From Rhodobacteraceae bacterium LNNU 3342 (GTDB taxonomy: Bacteria; Pseudomonadota; Alphaproteobacteria; Rhodobacterales; Rhodobacteraceae), in contig VUAW01000004.1 of the NCBI GenBank assembly GCA_008711135.1, forward strand, positions 161,582-225,581: 64,000 nucleotides of DNA, given 5' to 3'. Every line of letters starts with the position of its first letter. Positions within the stretch are counted from its first letter, which is position 1. Below are positions 21,359-32,053 of the stretch, piece after piece. The notes beneath the pieces are model-generated. The model did no database searches and had not been told where the DNA came from. It was given only the letters and a program-made list of their open reading frames with translations. The position numbers and the translations under genes were made by a program.

Positions 21359-22408
21359 ATGGGTTATCTTCATATTTCCAACCTCCAGAAAAGCTTTGGC
21401 CCGACGCAAGTCGTCAAGGACTTCAACCTGAGCGTGGAGAAAGGAGAGTTCATCTCCTTCCTCGGCCCCTCGGGCTGTGGCAAGACAACGACGCTGCGCA
21501 TGGTGGCAGGGTTTGAGACACCGTCAGCCGGTACGATCCAGATCGAGGGGCGCGACATCGTCCGCCTGCGCCCCAACCAGCGCAACATCGGCATGGTCTT
21601 TCAAAGCTACGCGCTGTTCCCGAACCTAACGGTGGCTGACAACGTGGGCTTTGGCCTGCGCGTGGCGGGCGTGAGCCGAGCCGAACGGGCCGAACGGGTG
21701 GCAGAGATGCTGGGGATCGTGGGCCTTGGCGAATACGGTGCACGTTACCCGTTCCAGCTGTCCGGCGGGCAGCAACAGCGCGTGGCACTGGCCCGTGCAC
21801 TGGCCGTGCGCCCGCAGGTCCTGCTGCTGGACGAGCCGCTCTCGGCGCTCGACGCAAAGATCCGCGTGTCCCTGCGAGAAGAGATCCGGGCCATCCAGCG
21901 CAAGCTCGGCATCACCACCATCTATGTGACCCACGATCAGGAAGAGGCCCTGTCGATGTCCGACCGGATCGTGGTGATGAACAACGGTGTGGCGGAACAG
22001 GTGGCCGCGCCCTATGAAATCTATAACCGCCCCACGACGCGCTTCGTCGCCAACTTCGTCGGCACCCTGAACCTGATCGAGGCGCAGGTGGCAGATGGCC
22101 CCGCTGGTGTCGTTGAAATCGGCGGCACTCCCCTTCCGCTGGGCCGGCCGGTGCAGGGTGCGACTGTGGCCCTGGCGCTTCGCCCGGAGTCGGTAAGCCT
22201 TGTGCCCGCGTCGGGGCGCGATGTGCCGCTTCCAGCTGAAATCTCAGAGGTTCATTTCCTGGGGTCCGTCATCCGCATCCGCGCACGGGTCGGTACCGCG
22301 TCTCTCTCGCTTGACACGTTCAACACGCCTGACGCGCCGCCCCCGCCCGTTGGCGAGCAGGCGCGGATCTGGCTGAACCCGCGTGACCTGATGGTGCTGG
22401 AGGAATGA
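21359..22408 (+). CDS. ABC transporter ATP-binding protein (PotA/FbpC-like)
   Basis: This 349-residue cytoplasmic ATPase energises the importer encoded upstream. Walker A is GPSGCGKTT (about residue 37), the Q loop is MVFQSYALFP, the signature is LSGGQQQRVALARAL, Walker B is LLLDEPLSALDAK, and the switch histidine is in YVTHDQEEAL. After about residue 235 a TOBE domain follows (LRPESVSLVPAS), typical of the CUT1/POPT importers for polyamines, iron and similar substrates. It is the last gene of the operon and runs into the region of the two tRNA-Val genes, which are read from the other strand. Confidence 0.92.
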   Translation: MGYLHISNLQKSFGPTQVVKDFNLSVEKGEFISFLGPSGCGKTTTLRMVAGFETPSAGTIQIEGRDIVRLRPNQRNIGMVFQSYALFPNLTVADNVGFGLRVAGVSRAERAERVAEMLGIVGLGEYGARYPFQLSGGQQQRVALARALAVRPQVLLLDEPLSALDAKIRVSLREEIRAIQRKLGITTIYVTHDQEEALSMSDRIVVMNNGVAEQVAAPYEIYNRPTTRFVANFVGTLNLIEAQVADGPAGVVEIGGTPLPLGRPVQGATVALALRPESVSLVPASGRDVPLPAEISEVHFLGSVIRIRARVGTASLSLDTFNTPDAPPPPVGEQARIWLNPRDLMVLEE

Positions 22409-22420
22409 GCAGAGGAAGGA

Positions 22421-22496
22421 TGGTGGGTCGTGACGGACTCGAACCGCCGACATTCTCGGTGTAAACGAGACGCTCTACCAACTGAGCTAACGACCC
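22421..22496 (-). tRNA. tRNA-Val (anticodon UAC)
   Basis: The reverse strand folds as a 76-nt cloverleaf including an encoded CCA: acceptor GGGTCGT/ACGACCC, D arm GCTC-AGTTGGTAG-AGC, anticodon stem TCTCG/CGAGA with loop TTTACAC (anticodon TAC), and T arm with TTCGAGT. It reads GUA/GUG-type valine codons. Confidence 0.96.
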
Positions 22497-22625
22497 GGCG
22501 AGGCAGGTCTTAGCAAGACCTGCCAGGGCTTTGCAAGCCCGTTCTGTTCCAATTTATAGCAATCAGCTAACAAAAAAGCGCCCCGGAAAGGAGCGCCAGT
22601 TATTCGTGTGAATACGAGAAAACGA

Positions 22626-22700
22626 TGGTGGGTGATAAGAGATTCGAACTCCTGACATCTTCGATGTGAACGAAGCGCTCTACCACTGAGCTAATCACCC
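22626..22700 (-). tRNA. tRNA-Val (anticodon CAC)
   Basis: The 75-nt reverse-strand cloverleaf, with encoded CCA, has acceptor GGGTGAT/ATCACCC, anticodon stem CTTCG/CGAAG and loop TTCACAT, giving anticodon CAC for GUG. It lies 129 bp upstream of the UAC-reading tRNA-Val on the same strand, so the two may be one transcript; the spacer has no other clear feature. Confidence 0.96.
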
Positions 22701-22759
22701 TTCGGCGCTGTCTTTAGCCTCAGTCCTCCGCGCCTGCAAGGGTAAATCGCACGGTTTTT

Positions 22760-23128
22760 CTACTCTGCCGCGGTTTCCTTTGGCTCGGCTGCATTGGCGC
22801 CCCGGACGCGGATCTTGACCGTCAGGGTTTCGCCGTTTGGACGCTCAACGCGCTTGATCTGGTCATAGCGGCCCAACTGTCCCAAGGCCAAGGACTCGCC
22901 CTTGGACAGGGACTCCAGCAGCACGGACAAGGCGGCCTCGGCGGCGCGCTTCACGTTGCTGCGCTTTTCGCCGGACCGTTCTACGACACGGTCGATGAAC
23001 GTCTTGCGGTCAAGGGGCTCTACCTCGGCCGCGTCTTCCTTGTCTTCCACTTCCTTGGGCGGAGCTGCCACAGCGACGGCAAGCTCTTCCGCTTCGGGCT
23101 CGGTCTTGGGGGTGGTACGGCGTGCCAT
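22760..23128 (-). CDS. HU-family DNA-binding protein (divergent)
   Basis: The 122-residue protein has an Ala/Glu/Lys-rich, probably disordered N-terminus (residues 1-45) followed by an HU/IHF-like domain: LDRKTFIDRVVERSGEKRSN, then RAAEAALSVLLESLSKGESLALGQLGRYD and the arm region PNGETLTVKIRVR. Proteins of this family bend or bridge DNA. The arm is short and lacks the usual RNP motif of HU, so it belongs to a divergent branch and DNA binding is inferred. The start at 23128 follows CCAGAGG; the frame continues upstream to 23209 without conserved character. It is 114 bp downstream of lon and behind its terminator, and 60 bp upstream of the tRNA-Val genes. Confidence 0.72.
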   Translation of the reverse strand: MARRTTPKTEPEAEELAVAVAAPPKEVEDKEDAAEVEPLDRKTFIDRVVERSGEKRSNVKRAAEAALSVLLESLSKGESLALGQLGRYDQIKRVERPNGETLTVKIRVRGANAAEPKETAAE

Positions 23129-23210
23129 AAAAAAAACCTCTGGGAACTGGATAATGTCCCGACGGTAACCGCCTTGCGTCCCGGAAGCGAGGGATTCGTA
23201 TGCAGCCAAG

Positions 23211-23236
23211 AAAAAGGCCCGCCAAGGGCGGGCCTT
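23211..23236 (-). terminator. Rho-independent terminator after lon
   Basis: On the lon strand GGCCCGCC-CTTG-GGCGGGCC is followed by TTTTTCTT, seven bases after the lon stop codon. It is a strong intrinsic terminator that separates lon from the HU-like gene. Confidence 0.88.
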
Positions 23237-23242
23237 TCTGGC

Positions 23243-25651
23243 TTAATGTGCGGTGGGTACGGCGCCCCCCGCTTCGGCACGGCGGGCTGCCATGGCGGCC
23301 TCTTCCGCCGCCTCGTCCCATTCCACCGGCTCCGGCTGGCGAACCAGCGCGTGTTTCAGCACCTCGCGGACGTTGCTGACCGGGATGATCGTCAGTCCTT
23401 CCTTCACGTTATCGGGGATCTCGGGCAGATCCTTGGCATTGTCCTGCGGGATTAGCACCGTCTTGATGCCGCCCCGGAGCGCCGCCAGAAGTTTCTCCTT
23501 CAACCCGCCGATCGGCAGGACATTGCCGCGCAGCGTCACCTCGCCCGTCATCGCGATGTCCTTGCGGACGGGGATGCCGGTCAGGACTGAGACGATGGAG
23601 GTCACCATCGCGATCCCTGCGCTTGGCCCGTCCTTGGGCGTGGCGCCTTCCGGAACGTGGACGTGGATGTCCAGCGTTTCGAACTTTGGCGGTTTCACCC
23701 CAAGTTCCGGGCTGATCGAGCGCACGAAGCTGGAAGCCGCGTCAATCGACTCCTTCATCACGTCGCCCAGCTTGCCGGTCGTCTTCATCCGACCCTTGCC
23801 GGGCAGGCGCAGCGCCTCGATCGACAGAAGCTCGCCGCCGACGCTGGTCCAGGCAAGGCCTGTGACGACGCCGACCTGATCTTCCTTCTCGGCCAGACCA
23901 TACTTGAAGCGCTTGACCCCAAGGAAGTCTTCCAGCCGTTCCGGCGTCACCTCAACCGTCTTGGTCTTGCCCTTGATGATCTCGGTCACGGCCTTACGCG
24001 CGAGTTTCGCGATCTCACGCTCAAGGTTCCGCACACCGGCCTCGCGGGTATAGGTGCGCACCATTTCGGTCAGCGCCGCGTCCGTCACCGAGAACTCGCC
24101 CTTGCGAAGAGCGTGGTTCTTGATCTGCTTCGGCACCAGGTGCTGCTTGGCGATCTCGCGCTTTTCATCCTCGGTGTAACCCGACAGCGGGATGATCTCC
24201 ATCCGATCCAGAAGCGGCCCCGGCATGTTGTAGCTGTTCGCCGTGGTCAGGAACATGACGTTCGACAGGTCATATTCCACTTCCAGATAGTGGTCGACGA
24301 AGGTTGCGTTCTGTTCGGGGTCAAGCACCTCGAGCATGGCGCTGGCCGGGTCGCCACGGAAGTCCTGCCCCATCTTGTCGATTTCATCAAGCAGGATGAG
24401 CGGGTTCGTAGTCTTGGCCTTCTTCATCGCCTGGATGATCTTGCCGGGCATCGAACCGATGTAGGTCCGGCGGTGGCCGCGGATCTCAGATTCATCGCGT
24501 ACGCCGCCAAGGCTGATGCGGATGAACTCGCGCCCCGTCGCCTTTGCCACGGATTTGCCCAGCGAGGTCTTACCCACGCCCGGAGGTCCAACGAGGCAGA
24601 GGATCGGCCCCTTCAGCGTCTGCGACCGCGCCTGAACGGCAAGGTACTCGACGATCCGCTCCTTGACCTTCTCAAGGCCATAGTGGTCCTTGTCCAGAAC
24701 CTCTTGTGCCTTGTTCAGGTCTTTCTTGACGCGGCTTTTCACGCCCCACGGGATCGACAGCATCCAGTCGAGATAGTTGCGGACAACCGTCGCCTCGGCC
24801 GACATCGGGGACATCGACTTCAGCTTCTTGATCTCGGCTTCGGCCTTTTCGCGCGCCTCTTTCGACAGCTTGGTGTTCTTCACCCGCTCCTCGAGTTCGG
24901 CAATCTCGTTCTGGCCTTCCTCGCCGTCGCCCAGCTCCTTCTGAATGGCCTTCATCTGCTCATTCAGGTAGTACTCGCGCTGGGTGCGCTCCATCTGCGA
25001 CTTGACGCGGGTCTTGATCTTCTTCTCGACCTGCAGGACCGAAACCTCGCCCTGCATCAGGCCATAGACCTTCTCAAGCCGTTCGGCCACGTCGAGCGTT
25101 TCCAGAAGCTCCTGCTTCTGCGCAACCTCAAGCCCAAGGTGACCGGCCACAAGGTCGGCCAGCTTCGCCGGCTCGCGCGTCTCGGTGACGGCGGCAAGGG
25201 CTTCCTCAGGGATGTTCTTCTTGATCTTGGCGTAGCGCTCAAATTCCTCGGCCACCGAACGCAGCAGCGCGGTCACGGAGTCGCGGTCGCCGGGAGTTTC
25301 CTCCAGAAGCGTGGCGCGGGCCTCGAAGAACGCGGCGTTTTCGACGAACTCGGTGATACGAACGCGAGCACGGCCTTCGACCAGCACCTTCACGGTGCCG
25401 TCGGGCAGCTTCAGCAGCTGCAGCACGTTCGCCAGAACGCCGGAACGGTAAATGCCTTCAGTCGTGGGATCGTCCACCGAAGGATCGATCTGGCTGGACA
25501 GCAGGATCTGCTTGTCGTCGGCCATGACCTCTTCCAACGCACGGACCGATTTGTCCCGCCCAACGAACAGCGGCACGATCATGTGCGGGAACACGACGAT
25601 GTCGCGCAGCGGAAGGACGGGGTAGCTATGTGCGAGAGGTTCTTGCATCAT
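23243..25651 (-). CDS. lon: ATP-dependent Lon protease
   Basis: Lon degrades damaged and regulatory proteins in the cytoplasm. The 802-residue protein has the LonA order: N-terminal substrate-binding domain ([23 protein letters not shown]), central coiled region, AAA+ module with Walker [14 protein letters not shown] and Walker [12 protein letters not shown], and the C-terminal protease with the Ser-Lys dyad in [14 protein letters not shown] and [15 protein letters not shown]. In alphaproteobacteria Lon degrades regulators including DnaA and CcrM. Two ATG codons stand at the start (25651 and 25648) and cannot be told apart. A sigma-32-like promoter lies about 73-100 bp upstream and a terminator directly follows, so lon is probably a single heat-inducible unit. 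Confidence 0.97.
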   Translation of the reverse strand: MMQEPLAHSYPVLPLRDIVVFPHMIVPLFVGRDKSVRALEEVMADDKQILLSSQIDPSVDDPTTEGIYRSGVLANVLQLLKLPDGTVKVLVEGRARVRITEFVENAAFFEARATLLEETPGDRDSVTALLRSVAEEFERYAKIKKNIPEEALAAVTETREPAKLADLVAGHLGLEVAQKQELLETLDVAERLEKVYGLMQGEVSVLQVEKKIKTRVKSQMERTQREYYLNEQMKAIQKELGDGEEGQNEIAELEERVKNTKLSKEAREKAEAEIKKLKSMSPMSAEATVVRNYLDWMLSIPWGVKSRVKKDLNKAQEVLDKDHYGLEKVKERIVEYLAVQARSQTLKGPILCLVGPPGVGKTSLGKSVAKATGREFIRISLGGVRDESEIRGHRRTYIGSMPGKIIQAMKKAKTTNPLILLDEIDKMGQDFRGDPASAMLEVLDPEQNATFVDHYLEVEYDLSNVMFLTTANSYNMPGPLLDRMEIIPLSGYTEDEKREIAKQHLVPKQIKNHALRKGEFSVTDAALTEMVRTYTREAGVRNLEREIAKLARKAVTEIIKGKTKTVEVTPERLEDFLGVKRFKYGLAEKEDQVGVVTGLAWTSVGGELLSIEALRLPGKGRMKTTGKLGDVMKESIDAASSFVRSISPELGVKPPKFETLDIHVHVPEGATPKDGPSAGIAMVTSIVSVLTGIPVRKDIAMTGEVTLRGNVLPIGGLKEKLLAALRGGIKTVLIPQDNAKDLPEIPDNVKEGLTIIPVSNVREVLKHALVRQPEPVEWDEAAEEAAMAARRAEAGGAVPTAH

Positions 25652-25723
25652 CTTTCCTTATGCTGGCAGGAAGGCACTGGCCCCGGTCATCGGCGGCCCC
25701 GGCCTCCCCCGGTCTTGGTCGAT

Positions 25724-25752
25724 ATTTGGGGGGTCGGCCCACTGGTTTCAAC
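25724..25752 (-). promoter_or_regulatory. Heat-shock (RpoH-like) promoter of lon
   Basis: On the lon strand GTTGAAA is followed after 14 bases by CCCCAAAT, close to the sigma-32 pattern CTTGAAA-N(11-16)-CCCCATnT. It is 73 bp before the lon start. The match is by eye and two positions differ from consensus. Confidence 0.5.
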
Positions 25753-25811
25753 CAACCCGTTACAGCTTGGTTACAGACAATGCCGCGCTGCGCCGCCAGC
25801 CGCAAGGCCCT

Positions 25812-26375
25812 CTACCGGGTGAAGCGCGTCACCACGCGCGCCACTCCACGCGTCCCATCCGGGGCATCCAAGTCGGCCGTAGTCACCGCATAGGCGCGTT
25901 CTGCATCCGGAACCACGAGGTAAAGCGTGAAGGTCACGCCGCCCAGTTCATCCTCGACCCGCCCTTCGGCGCGGTAGCGCGGCAGCTCGGACAACGGGCA
26001 GGCAAGGCCGAAACCGAAGGTCGGGTCGGCAAAGACTTCCTCGGCCGGAAGCGGCGGTTCCGATCCCATTGAAAGATCCCAGTCCTCGCCCGCAGCAGGC
26101 AGCAGTTCGACCTCGCCCTGCACGTTCGGTGGGTTGAGGAACAGGCGCCCGCCTTCCGCCCGCAACTGCGCGATCCCTTCCACGCGTTCCGGCATGGCCA
26201 TGACATCACCTTCGACAAAGGCAAGGCCCGAAAGCGCCTCGGTTTGCCACGCCCCTGACAACACGGGGGCCAGGATCGCGGACCAGTCGCCTTGCGGCAG
26301 GTTGCAGAAGGTATCCGCCCAGGCAGCGCCCGGAACGGCTGCGGCCAGGACAAAGGACAAGAGGACGGGTTTCAT
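25812..26375 (-). CDS. Putative secreted protein of unknown function
   Basis: The 187-residue protein begins with a Sec signal peptide (MKPVLLSFVLAAAVPGAAWA, cleavage near AWA-DTF). The mature part has two cysteines (in TFCNLPQGDW and GLACPLSELPRYR), acidic and proline-rich loops and several short beta-like segments. No family was recognised with certainty. The frame extends far upstream through the tgt gene, but that is a shadow; the ATG at 26375 gives the signal peptide and has AAAGGAG upstream. It starts 26 bp after the tgt stop on the same strand and is likely cotranscribed with tgt, though nothing links the functions. Confidence 0.75.
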   Translation of the reverse strand: MKPVLLSFVLAAAVPGAAWADTFCNLPQGDWSAILAPVLSGAWQTEALSGLAFVEGDVMAMPERVEGIAQLRAEGGRLFLNPPNVQGEVELLPAAGEDWDLSMGSEPPLPAEEVFADPTFGFGLACPLSELPRYRAEGRVEDELGGVTFTLYLVVPDAERAYAVTTADLDAPDGTRGVARVVTRFTR

Positions 26376-26401
26376 GAAGCTCCTTTCCGTTTCTCGGCGG
26401 G

Positions 26402-29038
<2,637 letters not shown>

Positions 29039-29096
29039 CACTGGACGTGCGCGGCGGGTTTCCCTATATAATCGCTCAACTACCAGCGAGGCCCCC

Positions 29097-29462
29097 ATGA
29101 ACGTTTCACCCAACGACCAGATCGAGGGCACGCCCCTGATCCGTCCTTCTACCACCGACCATCCGCTGTATGATCAGGTGGTCGAAGCCTGCCGCACGGT
29201 CTTTGACCCGGAAATTCCTGTGAACATCTACGACCTTGGCCTGATCTACACGATCGAGATCAGCCCCGAGAACGAGGTCGAGATCGTCATGACCCTTACC
29301 GCCCCCGGCTGCCCTGTCGCGGGCGAGATGCCCGGTTGGGTTGCCGACGCGGTCGAGCCGCTGCCGGGCGTCAAGCAGGTCAATGTCCAGATGACCTTCG
29401 AACCCCAGTGGGGCATGGACATGATGAGCGACGAGGCACGGCTGGAACTGGGCTTCATGTAA
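29097..29462 (+). CDS. SUF-type Fe-S assembly protein of the DUF59/MIP18 family
   Basis: The 121-residue protein contains the MIP18 domain: ACRTVFDPEIPVNIYDLGLIY, then MTLTAPGCPVAGEMP with the conserved cysteine, and VQMTFEPQWGMDMMSDEARLELG at the C-terminus. The same form is found in suf operons (SufT-like) and helps mature Fe-S proteins. The start at 29097 follows GCGAGGC; the frame extends upstream into the end of the rim gene without conserved residues. It lies 70 bp before a SufA-like carrier gene, and the pair is presumably cotranscribed. The main suf operon (sufBCDSE) is not in the window. Confidence 0.87.
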   Translation: MNVSPNDQIEGTPLIRPSTTDHPLYDQVVEACRTVFDPEIPVNIYDLGLIYTIEISPENEVEIVMTLTAPGCPVAGEMPGWVADAVEPLPGVKQVNVQMTFEPQWGMDMMSDEARLELGFM

Positions 29463-29532
29463 GCCGTCCCGCCGCCTTGTCCCAAGGCGGCGCCGGGCTT
29501 ACATAGGCCAAGGAAAGCAAAGGAATATCGTC

Positions 29533-29886
29533 ATGTTCGGCATCCCAGGCAAAGCCGCAGTCACCCTCACCCCCGCTGCCACCCGTCAGATTTCGCGTCT
29601 GATGGACAAGCAGAACGCGGCGGGCCTGCGCATCGGCGTCAAGAAGGGCGGCTGCGCAGGCATGGAATACACGATGGACTATGTGTCCGAGGTGAACCCG
29701 ATGGACGAGGTCGTTGAACAGGACGGCGCCCGCGTCATGATCGCGCCCATGGCCCAGATGTTCCTCATCGGGACGGAAATCGACTACGAAACCTCGCTGC
29801 TCGAAAGCGCATTCAAGTTCCGCAACCCGAACGTGGCCGAGGCCTGCGGCTGCGGCGAGTCCATCAAGTTCAAAGAGCCCGGCTGA
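29533..29886 (+). CDS. A-type iron-sulfur cluster carrier (SufA/IscA family)
   Basis: The 117-residue protein carries the three conserved cysteines of A-type carriers, one in KKGGCAGMEY and two in EACGCGESIKF near the C-terminus. These bind a [2Fe-2S] or [4Fe-4S] cluster for transfer to target apoproteins. Length and motif spacing are normal. It follows the DUF59-type assembly gene by 70 bp and is read into tpiA, 63 bp further on. SufA, IscA and ErpA are not separable by motif, but the neighbour suggests the SUF system. Confidence 0.9.
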   Translation: MFGIPGKAAVTLTPAATRQISRLMDKQNAAGLRIGVKKGGCAGMEYTMDYVSEVNPMDEVVEQDGARVMIAPMAQMFLIGTEIDYETSLLESAFKFRNPNVAEACGCGESIKFKEPG

Positions 29887-29949
29887 TCAAGCCTTTACCC
29901 GGCGCGCCCCTTCTTCTACCCTTTTCCGATCACGCAAGGGGAGATGACG

Positions 29950-30690
29950 ATGGCGCGCCGGATGGCAGTCGGAAATTGGAAGATGAACGGGCTCGTCCAG
30001 GACCTGGGCGAGATTGACCTCCTGAAAAGCGAACATTCCGCCCCCGGCTGCGGGGTGCTGATCTGCCCCCCGGCCACGCTTATTGCGCGAATGGCTGATC
30101 ACGTGGCGGGCAGCGCCATCATGGTGGGCGGGCAGGATTGCCACGCCGCCGAAGCAGGCGCCCACACCGGCGACATCTCCGCCTTGATGCTGCGCGACGC
30201 AGGCGCCAGCCACGTCATTCTTGGCCATTCCGAACGCCGCGCCGATCATGGCGAAGATGACGCGACTGTGCAGGCAAAGGCGCGCGCCGCTCAGGCAGTC
30301 GGCCTGACCGCTATCGTCTGCGTCGGCGAAACCGAGGCGCAGCGCGACGCAGGCGAAACGCTGGATGTCATCTCCCGCCAGCTCGATGGCTCGCTAACCG
30401 ACGATCCTGCGCTTCTGATCGTGGCTTATGAACCTGTCTGGGCAATAGGCACCGGCCGCACCCCAACGCTTGAGGAAATCGCGCAGCTCCACGATGCGAT
30501 GCGCGCGCACTTGGGCGACCGCTTCGGCGACAAGGCGGCAGACATCCCTCTGCTTTACGGCGGCTCGGTAAAACCCGGCAACGCGGGTGAAATCTTCGCT
30601 GTTTCGAACGTCGACGGCGCACTCGTCGGCGGCGCTTCCCTGAAGGCTGCAGACTTCGGGCAGATCATCGCCGCCCTTGACGCGGCCTGA
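29950..30690 (+). CDS. tpiA: Triosephosphate isomerase
   Basis: TpiA interconverts dihydroxyacetone phosphate and glyceraldehyde 3-phosphate. The 246-residue TIM barrel shows the catalytic lysine in VGNWKMNG, the electrophilic histidine in LGHSERR, the base glutamate and mobile loop in [15 protein letters not shown] and the phosphate-binding [11 protein letters not shown]. Two in-frame ATGs exist at 29944 and 29950. The second is preferred because AAGGGGAG ends six bases before it, whereas the first would have no spacing. It is convergent with sodB. The order sufA-tpiA has no obvious functional meaning. Confidence 0.97.
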   Translation: MARRMAVGNWKMNGLVQDLGEIDLLKSEHSAPGCGVLICPPATLIARMADHVAGSAIMVGGQDCHAAEAGAHTGDISALMLRDAGASHVILGHSERRADHGEDDATVQAKARAAQAVGLTAIVCVGETEAQRDAGETLDVISRQLDGSLTDDPALLIVAYEPVWAIGTGRTPTLEEIAQLHDAMRAHLGDRFGDKAADIPLLYGGSVKPGNAGEIFAVSNVDGALVGGASLKAADFGQIIAALDAA

Positions 30691-30697
30691 AACGTGA

Positions 30698-30754
30698 ACC
30701 CCCGCGCCGTCAGGCACGGGGGTGAGGCAATCGCTTGGCCGGGCTTGCCCGGCC
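30698..30754. terminator. Two hairpins between convergent tpiA and sodB
   Basis: ACCCCCG (30698-30704) pairs with CGGGGGT (30717-30723), and GGCCGGGC (30737-30744) pairs with GCCCGGCC (30747-30754). Neither is followed by a T-run. They probably form 3' ends for the two facing genes. Confidence 0.4.
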
Positions 30755-30763
30755 TCCGCCAAC

Positions 30764-31366
30764 TTACGCCATACGCGCGGCGACGTTTTCCCAGTTGACC
30801 AGCTTCTCAAGGAAGTTCGTCAGGTAGGCCGGCCGCTTGTTGCGGAAGTCGATGTAATAGCTGTGCTCCCACACGTCGCAGCCCAGCAGTGCCGTCTGAC
30901 CGAAGCAAAGCGGGTTCACCCCGTTCTCGGTCTTGGTAACTTTCAGACTGCCGTCCGTGTCCTTCACCAGCCAGGCCCAGCCCGAACCGAACTGGCCTGC
31001 ACCGGCGGCCGAGAATTCTTCCTTGAACTTGTCAACCGACCCGAAGGCTTCGGTCAGCGCCTTCTCAAGCTCGCCCGGGACTTTCTTTTCGCCCGGCCCC
31101 ATCATTTCCCAGAACTGGTTGTGGTTCCAGTGCTGGCTGGCGTTGTTGAAGATGCCATTCTGGGCGACCGCGCCGGGCTGGTAGGTGCCCTTGATGATCT
31201 CCTCAAGGCTTTTGTTCTCCCACTCGGTGCCAGCGATCAGCTTGTTACCGTTGTCGACATAGGCCTTGTGGTGAATGTCGTGGTGGAACTCCAGCGTCTC
31301 CCGCGACATGCCAAGATCGGCTAGGGCGTCGTGGGAATAGGGAAGATCGGGAAGTTCGAAAGCCAT
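30764..31366 (-). CDS. sodB: Superoxide dismutase (Fe type)
   Basis: SodB dismutates superoxide to oxygen and hydrogen peroxide in the cytoplasm. The 200-residue protein has the four metal ligands: His in LEFHHDIHHKAYVD, His in FNNASQHWNHNQFW, and Asp and His in CDVWEHSYYIDFRN. The glutamine in NNASQHWNH is in the position used by iron enzymes, so the iron type is preferred, although cambialistic activity cannot be excluded. No signal peptide is present. It is a single gene with GAGAGGAA upstream, convergent with tpiA and 120 bp downstream of the sarcosine oxidase operon on the same strand. Confidence 0.95.
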   Translation of the reverse strand: MAFELPDLPYSHDALADLGMSRETLEFHHDIHHKAYVDNGNKLIAGTEWENKSLEEIIKGTYQPGAVAQNGIFNNASQHWNHNQFWEMMGPGEKKVPGELEKALTEAFGSVDKFKEEFSAAGAGQFGSGWAWLVKDTDGSLKVTKTENGVNPLCFGQTALLGCDVWEHSYYIDFRNKRPAYLTNFLEKLVNWENVAARMA

Positions 31367-31486
31367 CGCGTGTTCCTCTCGCGCTTGTGTAGTACCAAGG
31401 GGAATAAGGCGCGTGTCGCGGGCAAGGTCAAGGCTGGCGCCCGGATTTTGCCACCGGGCGGCCCAGCCGCAACGCCCGCGCAGGGC

Positions 31487-32053
31487 CTAGAATGCCCGCA
31501 CCTCTCCGCCTTCGGCCGCGGAAACGGCCAGCAGGTCGAAGACATACCGTGCCACCGACCGGAAGCAGATCAGCGCGATTTCCTCTGCCCCGCTCAGCCA
31601 GAAGGCAGCGGCGACCTGCGCCACGCGGGTGCGGCGCAACTCTCCTTCGGCAAAGGCTGCGGGCGAAAGGTCCACCGGCGCCAGCTTGGCCAAAACCTCA
31701 CGTGCCCCCGGCCCGGAGAGACGGAATGTCACCCGCGCATCCGAAACATCGACGGCAAGGTGATGCTGCCCGGCAAGCGCCGCGCGCAGTTCTACCAGAA
31801 CCCCGCCAAGTGCCGCGTGCGGCATCAGAAGGATAGCCTCATCCGGCGACATCCATCCAAGAGCTCGCTCCTCTGCCTGCACGATCCCGCGCTGAGCGGG
31901 CATCTCCAGGCCGGTGGCAGCCCGCAGCGCCTCTTGGACCACCGGGTCGGAAAGATCACCGCGGAATGAGATCATGCCCTGCGGCGCCAGTTCCTCAACC
32001 CTGGCGAAGCCGGTGAAAGACGCTCCTCCCAAAGCCTGTGCCACGTCAGACAT
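31487..32053 (-). CDS. soxG: Sarcosine oxidase gamma subunit
   Basis: SoxG is the small non-flavin subunit that contacts alpha and beta in the heterotetrameric enzyme, which demethylates sarcosine to glycine and feeds the methyl group to tetrahydrofolate. The 188-residue length fits. The sequence shows the family segments LGWMSPDEAILLMP and SGPGAREVLAKLAPVDLSP, ending with RSVARYVFDLLAVSAA. Its ATG overlaps the end of soxA by 8 bp, so translation is coupled. It is the last gene of the operon, and no terminator is clear before sodB. Confidence 0.93.
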   Translation of the reverse strand: MSDVAQALGGASFTGFARVEELAPQGMISFRGDLSDPVVQEALRAATGLEMPAQRGIVQAEERALGWMSPDEAILLMPHAALGGVLVELRAALAGQHHLAVDVSDARVTFRLSGPGAREVLAKLAPVDLSPAAFAEGELRRTRVAQVAAAFWLSGAEEIALICFRSVARYVFDLLAVSAAEGGEVRAF

